Positions 23,318 through 35,599 of a stretch of DNA of 64,000 nucleotides are shown here, one piece after another (the stretch's first letter is position 1; each line of letters begins with the position of its first letter). A program made the position numbers and the translations under genes. The stretch covers positions 105,864,812 through 105,928,811 of the forward strand of contig NW_026947486.1 of NCBI RefSeq assembly GCF_034190915.1. The letters run 5' to 3'. The notes beneath the pieces were generated by a model. That model ran no database searches and was not told where the DNA came from. It saw only the letters and a list, made by a program, of their open reading frames with translations. The DNA is from Cavia porcellus. Lineage: Eukaryota > Chordata > Mammalia > Rodentia > Caviidae.

Positions 23318-23905
23318 AACCATTGTGAATGTTTAAATTTTAAGAAATTTACTAGTAAAAGACACATTGCCATTAATCCCCCACAAAATACCCATCCCTT
23401 GCCTCGAACATACTTCTCTCATCATTCTTGCCAATTTGTGAAGCAGTTCTAGAAGTTCTCTTTCATGATTGTCTTTAGTTGTGCTGCCTCAATGTATAAA
23501 ACCAATTCAAAACATTTATCTTTCAGGGTCATTTTGGCTTCAGAGAAGAGCCAGAAGTCTCACAATGCCAAATCTTTTGAATAAGGTAAATAAAAGACAC
23601 ACCATAATATTTTGTTTTGTTTTGGTACCAGGGATCGAACTCATGACCTAGCACTTGCCAGGCAGGTGCTTATGCCACTGAGCTAAATCCTCAGCCCTCA
23701 TGGTAATGTTTTTACGAGCCTGCCTTTCCATTGTACAGCATTTGCATAAAGGCACTCATGAAAGAGGACTTCCAGAACTGTATCAGAAAGCCAGAAGATG
23801 GATGAGTTAAGAGTCTGAAATGAGGGGAAGTATTCTGAGGGGACCAATGTCTTTTACTGCAATAATTTTTAGTGTAAACACTCATTGAATATTTTGATCA
23901 CTCTA
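23318..23905. mobile_element. Palindromic mariner-derived element, copy 2
   Basis: Same structure and order as 8296-8993: TTACTAGTAAAAGACACATT at the left and, inverted, GTCTTTTACTGCAATAATTT at the right. Both flank the same core (ACACACCATAAT, GAGCCTGCCTTTCC). It splits the old L1, and its core is itself split by an ID SINE. Confidence 0.65.
23612..23697 (-). repeat. ID SINE
   Basis: Reversed, well-preserved: GGTACCAGGGATCGAACTCA to CACTGAGCTAAATCCTCAGC. Confidence 0.9.
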
Positions 23906-24389
23906 CTGTATCCAAAAGAATAAAAACCAAGATCTTGAAGAAGTATCTGCACACCCTCTTAAAGATAGCCAAGAGGTGGAAGCAATGCAAATGTCCATCC
24001 AAGGATAAATGGATAAACAATCTTTGGCATGTGCATACAATGGAATATTTCCTTAAAAACAAACCTGCCACACCGTGACATGGATGAACCTGGAGAACAT
24101 TATGCTAAGTGACATAAACCAGTTACAGGACAAATACTGCATAATTTCACTTATGGGTGTACTTAAAAATAGTCAAGTTCATAAAAACAGTAAATAAAAC
24201 AGCAGCTACCAGGGGTTATAAGGAAGAGCAAATGGGTAGACAGTTCCAAATTCAAAGATGAAAAAATTCTAGAGATTTGTTGCACACAATGGATATACTT
24301 GGTACTATTCCACTTCACAGTTAAAAAAGTTAGATGGCAAAATATATTTTGTATGTTTTTTAACCACAATTCAAAGTATTATTTAAGGG

Positions 24390-24985
24390 AGGAAGAGCTG
24401 TGAAAAGCAGACTGACAGTTCCTAGAAAGATTAAATGTCATTACACAATAGCCCAAAATTCCATTCTTATACACTTACTCATGAGAAATGCAGACATATG
24501 TCCATATAAAAATGTATTACAAACGTGTCCAAAACAGCATTATTCATAGTAGATAAAAGTATAAACATCTGGAATGTCTACCAGCTGATGAACAGATAAG
24601 CAAAATGCAGCATATCCATACAATAGAGTATTATTCAACCCTAAAAATAATAAAGTACTGAGAGATGCTACATGGATGAACCTTGAAAACATGCTAAATG
24701 ACAGGAGTCACAAAGGAACACACAGAGTATGATTTCACTTACACAAAATGTCCAGAACAGGCCAATCTACAGAGATAACAAAATAGACTTATGGTTCACA
24801 GAAGCAATGGGGAAGAGGCGCTTGGGACCAATATCTGGTAAGTAGAAAGTTTCTTTTGAAGATGGTGATGGCAATATATCAGAATTAGATAGTTGCAGTG
24901 ACGGCAAAGCATACTACAAATCACGTGAGTGAATACCTTAAAACGGTGATTTTAGTCTTAATTTTAATAGCAAATTTGAAAAAAA
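24390..24985 (+). repeat. Second old L1 3' fragment
   Basis: Repeats the ORF2-end signature already seen just upstream (TTATTCATAGTAGATAAAAG, CATGGATGAACCTTGAAAAC), so it is a separate L1 copy abutting the first. It ends in an A-rich run near 24978. Confidence 0.75.
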
Positions 24986-24989
24986 AGTG

Positions 24990-25795
24990 AAAGCAATAAT
25001 ACCAGCAAGGTCATTATCCAGCGAGCCGTAGAAAGTCACTGAAAGCTTTCAAAATGCATAGGAACATGTAAAAGACCCCTGTGGTCCAAGTGTAGAATGG
25101 AGGGCACAGGAGTGGATGAGATAATCAGGTCAATGTTCCAGGGAAGTAACATCTTACACTCTGACGGTGGAATGGGTGGTATGAAGACAGACAGACAGAT
25201 TTAAGAGCACTTCTGGACATAGAAACTACTAAATTTTCTGAGATTAGATGAAAATAAATGACAAAAGAAGTATTAAGGCTGTTAGGTTTGTAGTATGCAC
25301 TACTAGATACGGATGGATGACTGGAGGAGGAACACTATAAAACAGAGATACTGATGACTTGCACTACTGTGGTAATTGTTATGATAAAATGGTATTGACT
25401 GGGTGTGGTAATGCATTAGTTAAGAGGGAATGAGATGAAACTGGTAAGTCCAAATGTTATCAGGTCTGAATACCTATGAAGAGCCATATTATCTAGGGAC
25501 AGTGAAACAATGCTATAGTAAAGAATGTGCTCTGAACAAAAGTTCTGTTTGATCTCAGCTTTTTAAATAAATGTCTACCAGAACATAAGAAAGTACACTA
25601 CCTACCTGTGCCTATGTGGTAAGTTTCTCAAAGTGTACACCCATCGTTCAAAGTAAGGTAACCAAAGTAACCAAAAATGCAGCATGAATCATGTCATGAT
25701 TTATGACCTGAGATGCTTATTTCATCCCAGTCTTCACCTTATTTTTTCAAATCAGAAGATAGAGGACACTGGTTCATGAGTTTCCAAAAAAAGAA
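24990..25795. other. Unique intronic sequence
   Basis: No gene or clear repeat recognised. Confidence 0.45.
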
Positions 25796-25798
25796 CTT

Positions 25799-25903
25799 TT
25801 TTTTTTTTTTTTGTCTTTTTCCTTTTTATCGGTACCAGGGATCGAACTCCTGACTGCCTGCTTGCAAGGCAGGCACTTATGCCACTAAGCTAAATCCCCA
25901 GCC
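25799..25903 (-). repeat. ID SINE
   Basis: Reversed with a long T run. The body is close to the young copy at 5172 (GCCTGCTTGCAAGGCAGGC). The short flanking repeat AAGAACTT is probably the target duplication. Confidence 0.92.
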
Positions 25904-26039
25904 CCTAAGAACTTCTAAGGGAAGAGATGTAGAGTCATTGTGGAGGCCTAAAGCCATCTGAAGTCAATTTCTGGTATCCCTTTTTAAACTCTAAATTTTA
26001 CTGTAGCAAACATAAGATACTGAAGAGCAAGGATGTACT

Positions 26040-26325
26040 CTTTCTGCCGCTGTACAGACTACGTTTGTGTTCCGAACATGATTTTAGGAGGGGGACCTCT
26101 AGAAAGTGATTAGGTAGAGCACAGCCCTCATGAATGGACTGACTTTCCTTGTAAGAGACACAAAGTACTCTCACCTCTTTCTGCCATGTTGAAATCTAAG
26201 TTGGCCATTCCAACCCAGAAGAGGGCCCATAGACTTTCAGCTTTGAGAGCTACAAGAAATAAATTTCTGTGGTTTATAAGCCACCCAGCCTTTGGTACTT
26301 TATTAGAAAAGTCCGAACTAATTTG
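26040..26325 (+). repeat. MLT1-like solo LTR
   Basis: CCCTCATGAATGGACTGAC, TTTCTGCCATGTTGAAATC and AATAAATTTCTGTGGTTTAT followed by AAGCCACCCAGCCTTTGGTA. Confidence 0.85.
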
Positions 26326-26329
26326 GAGG

Positions 26330-26735
26330 TGTGACATAGTTCCCCCTTTGTGTCCTTTTAAATTGACTAGTTCCCCTGCTATAAGTGCCATAAACAATAA
26401 ACCTGGCACCATTGTTCCAGGTAATTGCTTTCTCTTGTAAATAGGTTATTCTCACTAAAATCCCATGAACTTCAGTCCCAGAAGGCCAGTTTGCATGCCA
26501 GCTCCTCCATAAACATCTCCTCAACCACTGCAGCCACAGTGAGAGCTAACATCTCCTTCTGAACGTCTACTGCACTGACCACCTACTGGCCTTGTGTGGA
26601 GACTAATAATATGTATGTCTTCCTTCTTGTGCCAGATTGCAAGAATAGGGCTGGACCTTATACTCCTCTCTAGCACATAGTAGGGCATGAACAGTATTCA
26701 AAGAAAGCTTGTGGTTGATGTTTTCAAAACCAGAA
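26330..26735. other. Intronic sequence, nothing recognised
   Basis: No gene. Frames on both strands cross the LTR boundary and are incidental. Confidence 0.4.
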
Positions 26736-26741
26736 GCCTAG

Positions 26742-26870
26742 GATGGACATGGTGGTGCATGCCTGTAGGCGCAGCTACTTAAAAGGCTGAGGCAGAGGCT
26801 CATTTGTGGCCAGTTCAATGACAGCCCCAGCCACACAGCAAGACTCAGTCAGAGAGGGAAGGCAAAAGGG
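26742..26870 (+). repeat. B1/Alu-like SINE
   Basis: GGACATGGTGGTGCATGCCT and GGCTGAGGCAGAGGCTCAT, forward orientation. Confidence 0.8.
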
Positions 26871-26874
26871 AAGG

Positions 26875-27490
26875 GAAAGAGGCCAAGTCAATTGTGTGGT
26901 ATGCTATGTATCTCTTTTAATCCATATTACCAGCAATTACATTAATTGTGGAGCGTAAAGGACATCCCTACTACTTACACAACAGGTATAGCTTACATAA
27001 TCTGCTGTTACTTATTTGCAACAATTCCCTCCTGGTTTCTGCTCCCTGCTGATCTGCTGGATTACTGCATCTTCTAATACGGTTGCTTGCCTCATTCATT
27101 CCATCCAAATCATAAAAGAATTTATTTTCTTTTATAACACTAAAAAGACTGAAACAAGAATAACCAGGTATTTCTTAGGGGTTTCTATGAGTATACAATT
27201 TTTTTTAAAACCCTGGGAAAAAGATAATACTTCTAACTATTGCCATACAATTAATTCATTTTATTAGCCCAAGAATTTTATTTTTCTCCATTGTGTTCTT
27301 TTCCTGTATAGACATCCAGTAAATCCACTACATGGAACTGTTACACAAAAGGTTTTCTATACTACTAAGAGCTAAAAGCTAACCATGTATAGAATACGAT
27401 GACGTAATGATGCAAATGAATAGAACAAGAAAGGGTGAGGGCCATAAGGAAGGCTCAAAAGTCAGGAAAAAAATGAAAATCCACGAACTT
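26875..27490. other. Unique sequence upstream (left) of mir-505
   Basis: No repeat recognised. This is downstream flank of mir-505 in ATP11C transcription. Confidence 0.45.
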
Positions 27491-27493
27491 GGT

Positions 27494-27577
27494 GATGCTC
27501 CAGAGAGGAAACCAGCAAGTGTTGACGCTAAACTGGCAGAAACATCAATACTTCCTGGCTCCCCCACTGAGTGCATC
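27494..27577 (-). ncRNA. MIR505: microRNA precursor mir-505
   Basis: The minus strand carries an 84-base hairpin whose two arms match the recalled mammalian mir-505. The 3p mature arm, starting CGTCAACACTTGC, lies at 27506-27527; the 5p arm, starting GGGAGCCAGGAAG, lies at 27542-27563. The loop TTCTGCCAGTTTAG lies between them. The miRNA is intronic and in sense with ATP11C, so it is probably processed from the ATP11C primary transcript, though an independent promoter is possible. The hairpin is surrounded by non-repeat sequence, in contrast to most of the intron. The 3p arm is the guide strand usually reported. Confidence 0.96.
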
Positions 27578-27579
27578 AA

Positions 27580-30500
27580 TTTACCACCGCAGGCTGCTCT
27601 TCTGCTGCAAGTGACAAATAGTGAATACTGTCAATAACATGAAAAGAAATGACCCATAATCAAGAAGCATAGCTGTGGGCAGTAATGAAAAAAACTGCCA
27701 TTGTCAGAAGTATCAGACTCAATTCTGCTGATTAGCTTAATTACCTTGAATAAGTCATTTCCCTCCAAAATCAGTATTTCAGAGAAATTTTGTGTTGAGT
27801 TACCATGGCACACATGAGATTGCTATAAGGCCTGCTTGTAAGATTGTGCTTGCATTGTATCTGGGGCCTTGAATTTCAGGAGTATTCCTATCACCCTATA
27901 TGACAACAGCAGTATGCTGTCCTAAATTGTTAGTACAAACAGTATTTATGCTGAATATCTGCTTTCCTTCTGGGAAAATGGGATTTTGATAAATATTGGG
28001 TATGGGATGCCTAAGTGACCAGCTCCCAATAAAAACTAGGCACTGAATCAAAAGTGAGTTTCCCTGCTAGAGAAATTTTATACAAGTTGTTGCAACTCGC
28101 AGAAGGAATTAAGCACATCCTATGTGACTTCCGTGGAAGTGGACTGCTGTAAGCTTGAGCACATTTTCCTCTACACTTTGTCCCACGCACCTCTTTTCCT
28201 TGCAGACTCTGCTGTTTAACCTTCCATGGAAATAAAAATAAGAATACCTACAAGCAAAGCCCTGTGAGTTCTGTCAGTGAATCACTGAACTTGGAGGTAC
28301 TTTGGGTAGTGTTGAGTACTACAGCAAACATTTTTCCAACACTGTGAAGTATTATTATGCCCATTCTACAGATGAAGAAACTGAAGTAAAGGTGAACAAA
28401 GAGTGTGCCCCAAAAATAAGTATTTTAGTGTTTACTATATGATATATGGATGTTCCTAAATTGTAGTGAGCCTAAGACCACCTGTAATGCTTGTGAAAAA
28501 CGTAGTTTTCTGGAGCCTATTAACTCAATCTAACTAAAACTTAGATTGAGTAGCCAAGAAACCTCTATTTATCATAAGCATTCAAGGTGATCCGTATACA
28601 AGTCATTCAAGGACCACATTTTGAAAAAATACTTTGATGTATATGATCTATAGTCTACGGTGCCCAATTTCTCAAGCTAAGTAGCAAATGGCAGAAATAG
28701 GACTTTCACTAGGCCTCTTAACAAGGTTATTTCATAACTCCTTCCCAATTTTTCACATCACAGTTCCTCTGCTTCCCTGTAGCTTTTGGCTACAAGTATC
28801 CACCCAGTTGACTATGATTGGGTATAAAAAGAAGAAAGTACGGGACAATCCGAAGGGTTTTCCTGAATCCAAATTATGTATGCTTACTACTGTAGATCAA
28901 ATGGTATAAAGCTCTTAGAAAGTTAACAATGCAGCTTTGGTTTTCAAAATAGACTTAATGTACTGATGACAACAGAAAATACGTGTTATCAACTATACCT
29001 AACAAAAAGAATAGGAATGTGCTTGTAATTTCAAGTACCAAAGACAGTATACTAATTGTAATGTATGAAGAAAGAGGAAGGGATTAAATATTATCTTTAA
29101 AATTAATGTATTTTATCCACTGAAAAGGACATTATAGTATTTTCAGTGCTACACATTTCTGCAGCGCAGTCTGAAATGCAGAAGCTTCTTGGTAGCTGCT
29201 TCCTCAACTCATCATTTTTCACCTGCTATTACTAACCCATCCTGTGCTATCAACTCAGTTCAAAACAACTCAGCAAGTATTTACTAATTTAGTACTGGTT
29301 ACTTGATGCTGTGCTAGTTGAAAGAACATTATCAACAACCCTCTTCTGATTTTTCCAAAAATACCACGATAAAGAGGATATGACTAGGAAAGTATCGGCC
29401 ACTTAATACTTTAAGACAACATAATAGAAGAGCATAAAAAACAAAACATGGTTATCTTCTTGAGCAGGCTAGGCCTCACCAATCCTCCAATATTCTATTA
29501 AATATAAGGCAAGAAATCAATGACAGTCTGCACTTCATAAATACAGATTAACCTCCTAAATCTAGATATACCTGGTCTGACATCATCTATAAACCACATC
29601 TTCTATAATCAAGAAGTCGGCTGAACTAGCAATGCATCCATACACTGCAGTAATTGAGGGGCTGCTTGCCAGTGTACTGGCATAGGGCATCCCGCATCCA
29701 TAGCTGCAGCACTGAACACTCATTCATCATTAAGCTGCAGTGTTAACATATGATCCTCACTGATCTATACTTACCAGGCCAACAAGGTAAACAGTAAGTA
29801 AACAAAAACTTGAGAGCAGCATCCAATTTGCTTGTGGAAGTCAGAAGCTTACTCCATCCAACTAGAAAATTCCTCGAACCTCAAGGATTCCAGATGTAAA
29901 GGGTTAATCTGTATTAAGTACTATAGATATACAGGAAATTCTATCACCCTCAAGAAAAAAATTGTGTTTTGTATCGTATATATACATTTACCCTCTTTGC
30001 AAGAACTAGTCAACCACGCTGGATAAGCAATCAACCTTGATTATTTCCATCACTCAACAAACCAGTATCGAAATTCATGTAACAGGTGAGTTTTTTGCAT
30101 ACACGCAATAAGATTAGTTGTGGTCTTTCCAGGGGCCACTGGGTCTTTTCACGGGGCAGTCCACTAACAATTTGGGTAAGGAAAATGCTCATTTGAACAG
30201 CTCCATCAATATGGAAAAAGCCAGCTGCAAATGCCCAAATCATAATTCTGCTAAAATGTTCTTAGAAACATGGGAAACTATCTGATGCATAGGAACTCAA
30301 CAGTATCCACTAAAGGACTGGCTTACTATTAATACTCATAATCAACAGTAACAAAAAGAAAACCTTTACTGAAGGTATTTAGAAGATACTGCTTCATGCT
30401 GCTCAATAATAACTAACCAAAGGGAAGACTAGACAAAATCTATTTTCACCTGTGTGAAGATTTACTTCAAGCTGTACAGGTTCATTTTGTAATAGGTTTC

Positions 30501-30590
30501 TGCCTTGCACAAGGTCAGCCTAGCATCTATCTGCCAAACCATAATTTGGTATGTATATGTCTTATCAAAGGTGTCGAATGCAACAAACTC
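27580..30590. other. Long repeat-poor intronic stretch
   Basis: About 3 kb with no recognised SINE, L1 or LTR, beside mir-505 on its 5' side. This is unusual for this window. No open frame of note. It may hold conserved non-coding sequence or regulatory elements, but nothing specific is seen. Confidence 0.45.
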
Positions 30591-30591
30591 C

Positions 30592-30733
30592 ATTTTTTTG
30601 AGACACAATCTCTATGCAGTTCAGACTGGCCTTGATCTCACTTTGTAGCTCAGACTGGTCTCGAACTTTCAACAATCCTCCTGCCTCAGCCTCCCAAGTG
30701 TTGGAATTATAGGAGTGTGCATCATACCCAGTT
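30592..30733 (-). repeat. B1-like SINE
   Basis: Reversed B1: TTTTTTTGAGACACAATCTC to CCCAAGTGTTGGAATTATAG. Confidence 0.9.
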
Positions 30734-30739
30734 AATAAG

Positions 30740-32097
30740 CTCCTTTATATCTGACAACCAGAAGACCTGAAAATAACTGAAATTATACAATCTATTTTTG
30801 GTAGAAAGACAAATGTAACTTACTCATAAAAAATTTAAATTTTTGTGGGCTATCACCAACACATTAGATGTAGTACAGTTACCATGCCCTCTAAAGCTAT
30901 GATCATAAATGTAATGATAATTAAAATTCTTCAAGATAGAAGCCTTGTCTGTTCTGCTCACCATGTATCCCCAGGACCTATAACAGCACCCAATACACAG
31001 AATGTGCCCAGTGAATATTTGTTAAATGAAATAATGTTCTATAGAACTATAAAATGCCTGAATCACATACGGTCAGTACAGCATAAGCATTAGATATATT
31101 CCAACACATAGAAAACTATTAATTAGTATATGATATACCCCAATTAACTAGAACTTCTAATTCTTCACTCTGACTAAGGAAATCATTTACTATAAACCAA
31201 CAACTATGTATAAGTAAAGGTTTTTTATATGACACATAGAAAAGCTATTGTTTGAACAAATATTTATTAAACACTATGCAGCAGACACTGTGCTAGGGCT
31301 AAGGACATACTGTGAACTGTGTGCCACAGCTCCTTTCATGCTAGGGTAGCCTTTCAAAATTGGGGTTCCTCCTCCAGCTGCATAGGAGAGCAGTTAACTT
31401 ATTACATACAATGTGTGAGGTGGGAAAACAGGGCTTAATTCTCACTAGGTTGTAAAAGACTGGTTGAGGGAGTCATGTAAGTTAAAAGGCAATTATAATG
31501 CAATATGATAGAAAGGTTGCTTTAAGTAGTTCAACTAATAGCCCTACAGGTGTATGAACTACCTGCTAGGAGCCAAGGCACAGACCATTTTGTAAGACTT
31601 CTTGTGTAAATGCGAAAGTACTGCAATGCATATATGCAGATTTATTTCTAAATATAAAATACAATCAGTATTTTCCACACTCAGTACTGTCGGGCCAAAG
31701 TTATTAGGGAACTGAAATAGGAAAAAAAGGTTTAATTACCCTGGTAATTTTACAAGGAAACAAAAAACCTGCCTGTTTCTTAAAAAAAAAAATTTTTTTT
31801 AAATTTTTAAACAGGCAATTACTCTAAAAAGGCAATTACCTCACTTAGTTTGTTAATTGCTTCCACATTGTTTCATTAGAACTAGCCCTGCCTTGGACTC
31901 AAAATAATAAATAATAAACAATACCCTATTTTATTAATTCTTATTTTGTAGTTTTAGTCTTGAGAGTTTTCATTCTTCCTTGTACAGTCTAATTTCTTTC
32001 CAGTCTCTTTAGAAAGACATTTCTGTGTGACTTTGTCACAATATGTTACACGATTTATGTAACTCAACCAGTTTGATACCTACTAGAATCAGAGTTT
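30740..32097. other. Intronic sequence with an L2 3' end
   Basis: An L2 3' end (forward) is at about 30940-31030: CTGCTCACCATGTATCCCCA and CAGTGAATATTTGTTAAATG. Another old repeat trace is at 31250-31310. No gene. Confidence 0.55.
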
Positions 32098-33129
32098 AAA
32101 ATGTACTCCAGTTTTTCAGTCAATACCAAGGATAGACATAGCACATGGTGTAGAACAGAGTACAAGTTTATCGACAATGGTTATCAATGTTGTCCCTTGT
32201 TTCCTTAAAAAGAATTGTCTATTTTATTAGATATTATAAAGTTGGACAAAACAGTAGAGAACAAGACCAATAAAACTTAGGCATTGTAAACATTACAGGA
32301 CTTCCAAAGAAGACAATAGTCAAACCAGAATGGGTATCTTAGTGAATCTTATTGTCTTCAAAGTAGTTGCCTATGTCTTCAAACTTGATACTATCATATA
32401 GAATGGAACAGAGTCTAATCAGTCAAAACAAGATCGTGGGAGTACTACAGGACTTCAAAACAAGTTAATAGGAAATCGAAAAGAGTTACTATTTATATAT
32501 CCTAATTTTTTTGAATTTTTTCTTTAATTAAGACAAACATAAGAAATGACTAAATAATTTTTTTTTGAAACAATAAGGGGGAGATTGAGATAAAACAGGA
32601 CATAACAATATAACAATAGAGGTCACAGCATGACTGTTTCAACAACCTAGTACTTCACCACCTTATAACCTGACTTAGCCATATTTGACTGTATTCTTCC
32701 CCCCCCCCCCAAAGAAAGTAATAAGCACTAAGGAGTAATAAAATCCAAGATGTGTAAATTTTGTTGTAAAAAAGAGAGGGAAAAAAAAAAAAGAAAAAGA
32801 GCTCTAACGGATATAACAGCAAGTGTGTTTGGGGGTGTTAAATAGCTGACTTTATCAATGTTTTTGGAACATTGAACACAGCTGTTTGCAGTCTCCCTGT
32901 TTGAATGTCCACCTTGTATTCTTTGATACTGTGATTTGAGGAACTATTTTCAAGAAAATAGTGTGTAATCTACTAGCAGGCAATTTCTTACTGTTATGTT
33001 TTTTTGTTTTGTTTTGTTTTGTTTTGTTTTGTAGTTCTGTATTGCGTGTACCCTTACGCCGCTTTGGTTTGTTTTGTGTTTTTCTCTTTTTCCTCTTAAA
33101 TAAAAAAAAAAATGTACTCCAGTTTTTCA
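32098..33129 (+). mobile_element. L1 insertion with 5' inversion (twin priming)
   Basis: Only L1 3' UTR sequence is present. It is flanked by repeats of AAAATGTACTCCAGTTTTTC (32098-32118 and about 33109-33129). The left part (32119 to about 32680) matches the 3' UTR in reverse orientation; the right part (about 32680-33110) is forward and ends TCTTAAATAAAAAAAAA. In the parent 3' UTR the two parts are adjacent apart from about 17 bases lost at the switch. A TTTTG pentamer run lies at 33000-33032 and a run of ten or more C at about 32699-32710. Confidence 0.9.
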
Positions 33130-35599
33130 CAATCACAATAAGCTTTCATTATCAGTGATCCAGAAATTCACACCTGTTAAAATAACATTGTCTGACAACC
33201 TAAACTGACTGTATCAATTTGGCCAAGTCCCCCAGTTTATTTTATCAAGAAACATTTATACATATATTTTTTCTTTTTTTTAAGACAAGATGTCTCACTA
33301 TGTAGTCCAGGCTGGTCTCAAACTCGTGTTGTGCCTTCCACGAACACTGAGACTGCAAGCACACACCACTACGCCCAGCCTCAAGAAACATTGTTGTTGA
33401 ATCTTTAGCATGAAATAATTTAACAAGCCAAAAAGAAGGGTAAGAAGGGGCTATTCTTGTTACCTATCAAAAACTCTTTTAAACCTAAATGAAAATTCTA
33501 CCACAATTGCTAGGAAACTTGATACAATTTTTCAAAACTATTGTTTATTTGTTATTTATGAAGGTGTTGATTAGAAACAGACAGTGCTTTCACTGCACTC
33601 AAAGACATCCAACTTTCAAATCAATCACTTAAGACACTCCCTACATGCCTAAATCCTAAAATGCTGTACACCAAATCCACCAATTTCTATTTCAAAACTG
33701 TCAAAAGGGAAGTTATAATTCATCACAATGGAAAGATCACAATTATTAATGGCAAAGATGTCCAGGCTGTGTCTTCAAAACCTACAATTAATAATTATTC
33801 TAGCATGAACACATAGAACCTGGAGAAACAAATAGCATTTTTAAACGACTCAGTAAACACAAGTGAACTGCAAAAATGATAAGATACCTAAGACACTTAT
33901 TTCCCAGGTTGGGTTTAAAATGTAATGAAAGCTTTCTTCAAACATGTGTAGTCCTCTAGTTTTCAATGTCCAACGACGACAATCAGCACTACAGTGAGTT
34001 ATTTAATACTGAAAGCCAATTTTAGATAAGTATAGGTCTGCCAAAACAACCCAAATGATTTTGAAAGGAATATCTTTAAACTATTAAAACAATCAGAAGG
34101 ACAGTACATTACCTGGACTGTAGTGCAAGTCTGTGCTCCACCTAAATCTTTAAACTTTAGCCTCCTAGTGTATTAAATTGGGAATGGCCCCTCAAAAACT
34201 CTGAGCCAGGCAAAAGATGAGAATAGCTTGTGGTTTATTAATCTAAGGGATCTAAAATTTGTCCTTCCTCAAAATTTTTAAAGTCATTTTTAGCAAGGAA
34301 AATTTGGTATGTTTTCCATTCACTCCAATGGTTTGCAGTTGAATCTCTGTCCTAGGCCTTAGGCTTAGATTTCTTAAGAATCTTCCAGCACACTGTACTG
34401 GTCCAAATTCCTAGGACTTAACCATAGTCATGTCTGAGCAGGCAAATGCAAGCAGTTGGACCTCTCGGCCAAAACAATGAGGTCAAAGCCCCTTTCACTG
34501 TGAGCAAAAGAGATCTTCGTTGGGAATGCATAGGTCTAGCCTCAAACCTGCAGGCTGGCATCTCAACAATTGCTGCAAATTCTACTGCATGCCCCAGCTT
34601 CCTGGGCCAGTACTGCTTAATTACTACACTAATACAATGCAGACCACTCAGCAAAAGAGAACCAAAGGGGGCTTTTTGACCCATAATTGGGGTATTCAGT
34701 TTCAAGTGTTCAAATCCTTCTTAAAAATGGGATTTCAACAAAATGAATTTAAGACAATCCAGAGCCCAATTGTTTTCCAACACAAGGGTGCCAGGTGAAA
34801 AGATTATCCTATTCGTAAATACTACAATTAGCTCTTCTTGTCACCTTTTTCTCTGTCACCCTAAAACACTTTGCCATCACATGAACCTATGTGAAATAGA
34901 ATTATGAAGTATATTGCTCTTTTACAGCCTGAAGACAAATGTAAGAACCAATTTTAGTCACTTGCATTAGCAAGGAATCCAATGCAAGCCATTTCCTATG
35001 GATGTGAAGGTCTTTGCTAGGTGTAACCTTTATCGCTCTGTGCCACAGGTAATAATCTGCCACTGTTTTCACACTGCATGTTTCCGAGGTAAACATTTTC
35101 AGAAAAACACTAACATAGCATTACCGTGATGGTAATTAATATCCTAAGAAGGAACATACAACTATTACTTTCAGCCAGGGTACATTCGAGAAAGTTTCAA
35201 CTGCAGAAAAAAATGAGAGCAAATTCATCTGATCTATGAAAAGTACGTTAGCAAAGCTTTGATTAAGAATAACTTAACGAAAAGAACCAAATGGACAAGT
35301 TCTCAAACGAATACTATAAGGTCGATGGGGGAAGCAGTCAGCACTCAACCTTTTTAACCACTGACAAATCAAAATTTGGAGATGAACCCTTTCTTTCTGC
35401 ATCGTTGGCAGAAATAAAACCTATTCCCGCCACCTCCTCTGGAAATTAAGGAAGTTCCTACAAATAGCACAAAAGTAAATGGCTCCTACTTCACTTCATT
35501 CTTAACGTATCCAGTAGAAATACACAGGTTACTCTATAAAGTCACAGTCAGAAACCGCTTCTAGGTTAACCCTCTCACGGAAATGCAATTCCCTTGCAT
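33130..35599. other. Promoter-proximal intron, one SINE
   Basis: A reversed B1-like SINE lies at 33268-33381 (CACTATGTAGTCCAGGCTGG). The rest has no recognised repeat. Frames on both strands at 34418-34705 overlap and show no family resemblance. Regulatory function is possible but unseen. Confidence 0.5.

Larger units (their letters stand above)
19100..24390 (+). repeat. Old L1 ORF2 end and 3' UTR, split by later insertions
   Basis: Degenerate L1 sequence runs 19100-19875, resumes at 23066 exactly where the ORF1-only LINE ends, breaks again at about 23318-23905, then continues to about 24390. Marker tracts: GGAATGTAAAATGGTGT, CAAATGTCCATCCAAGGATA and ACATGGATGAACCTGGAGA. Every frame is broken. 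Confidence 0.85.
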
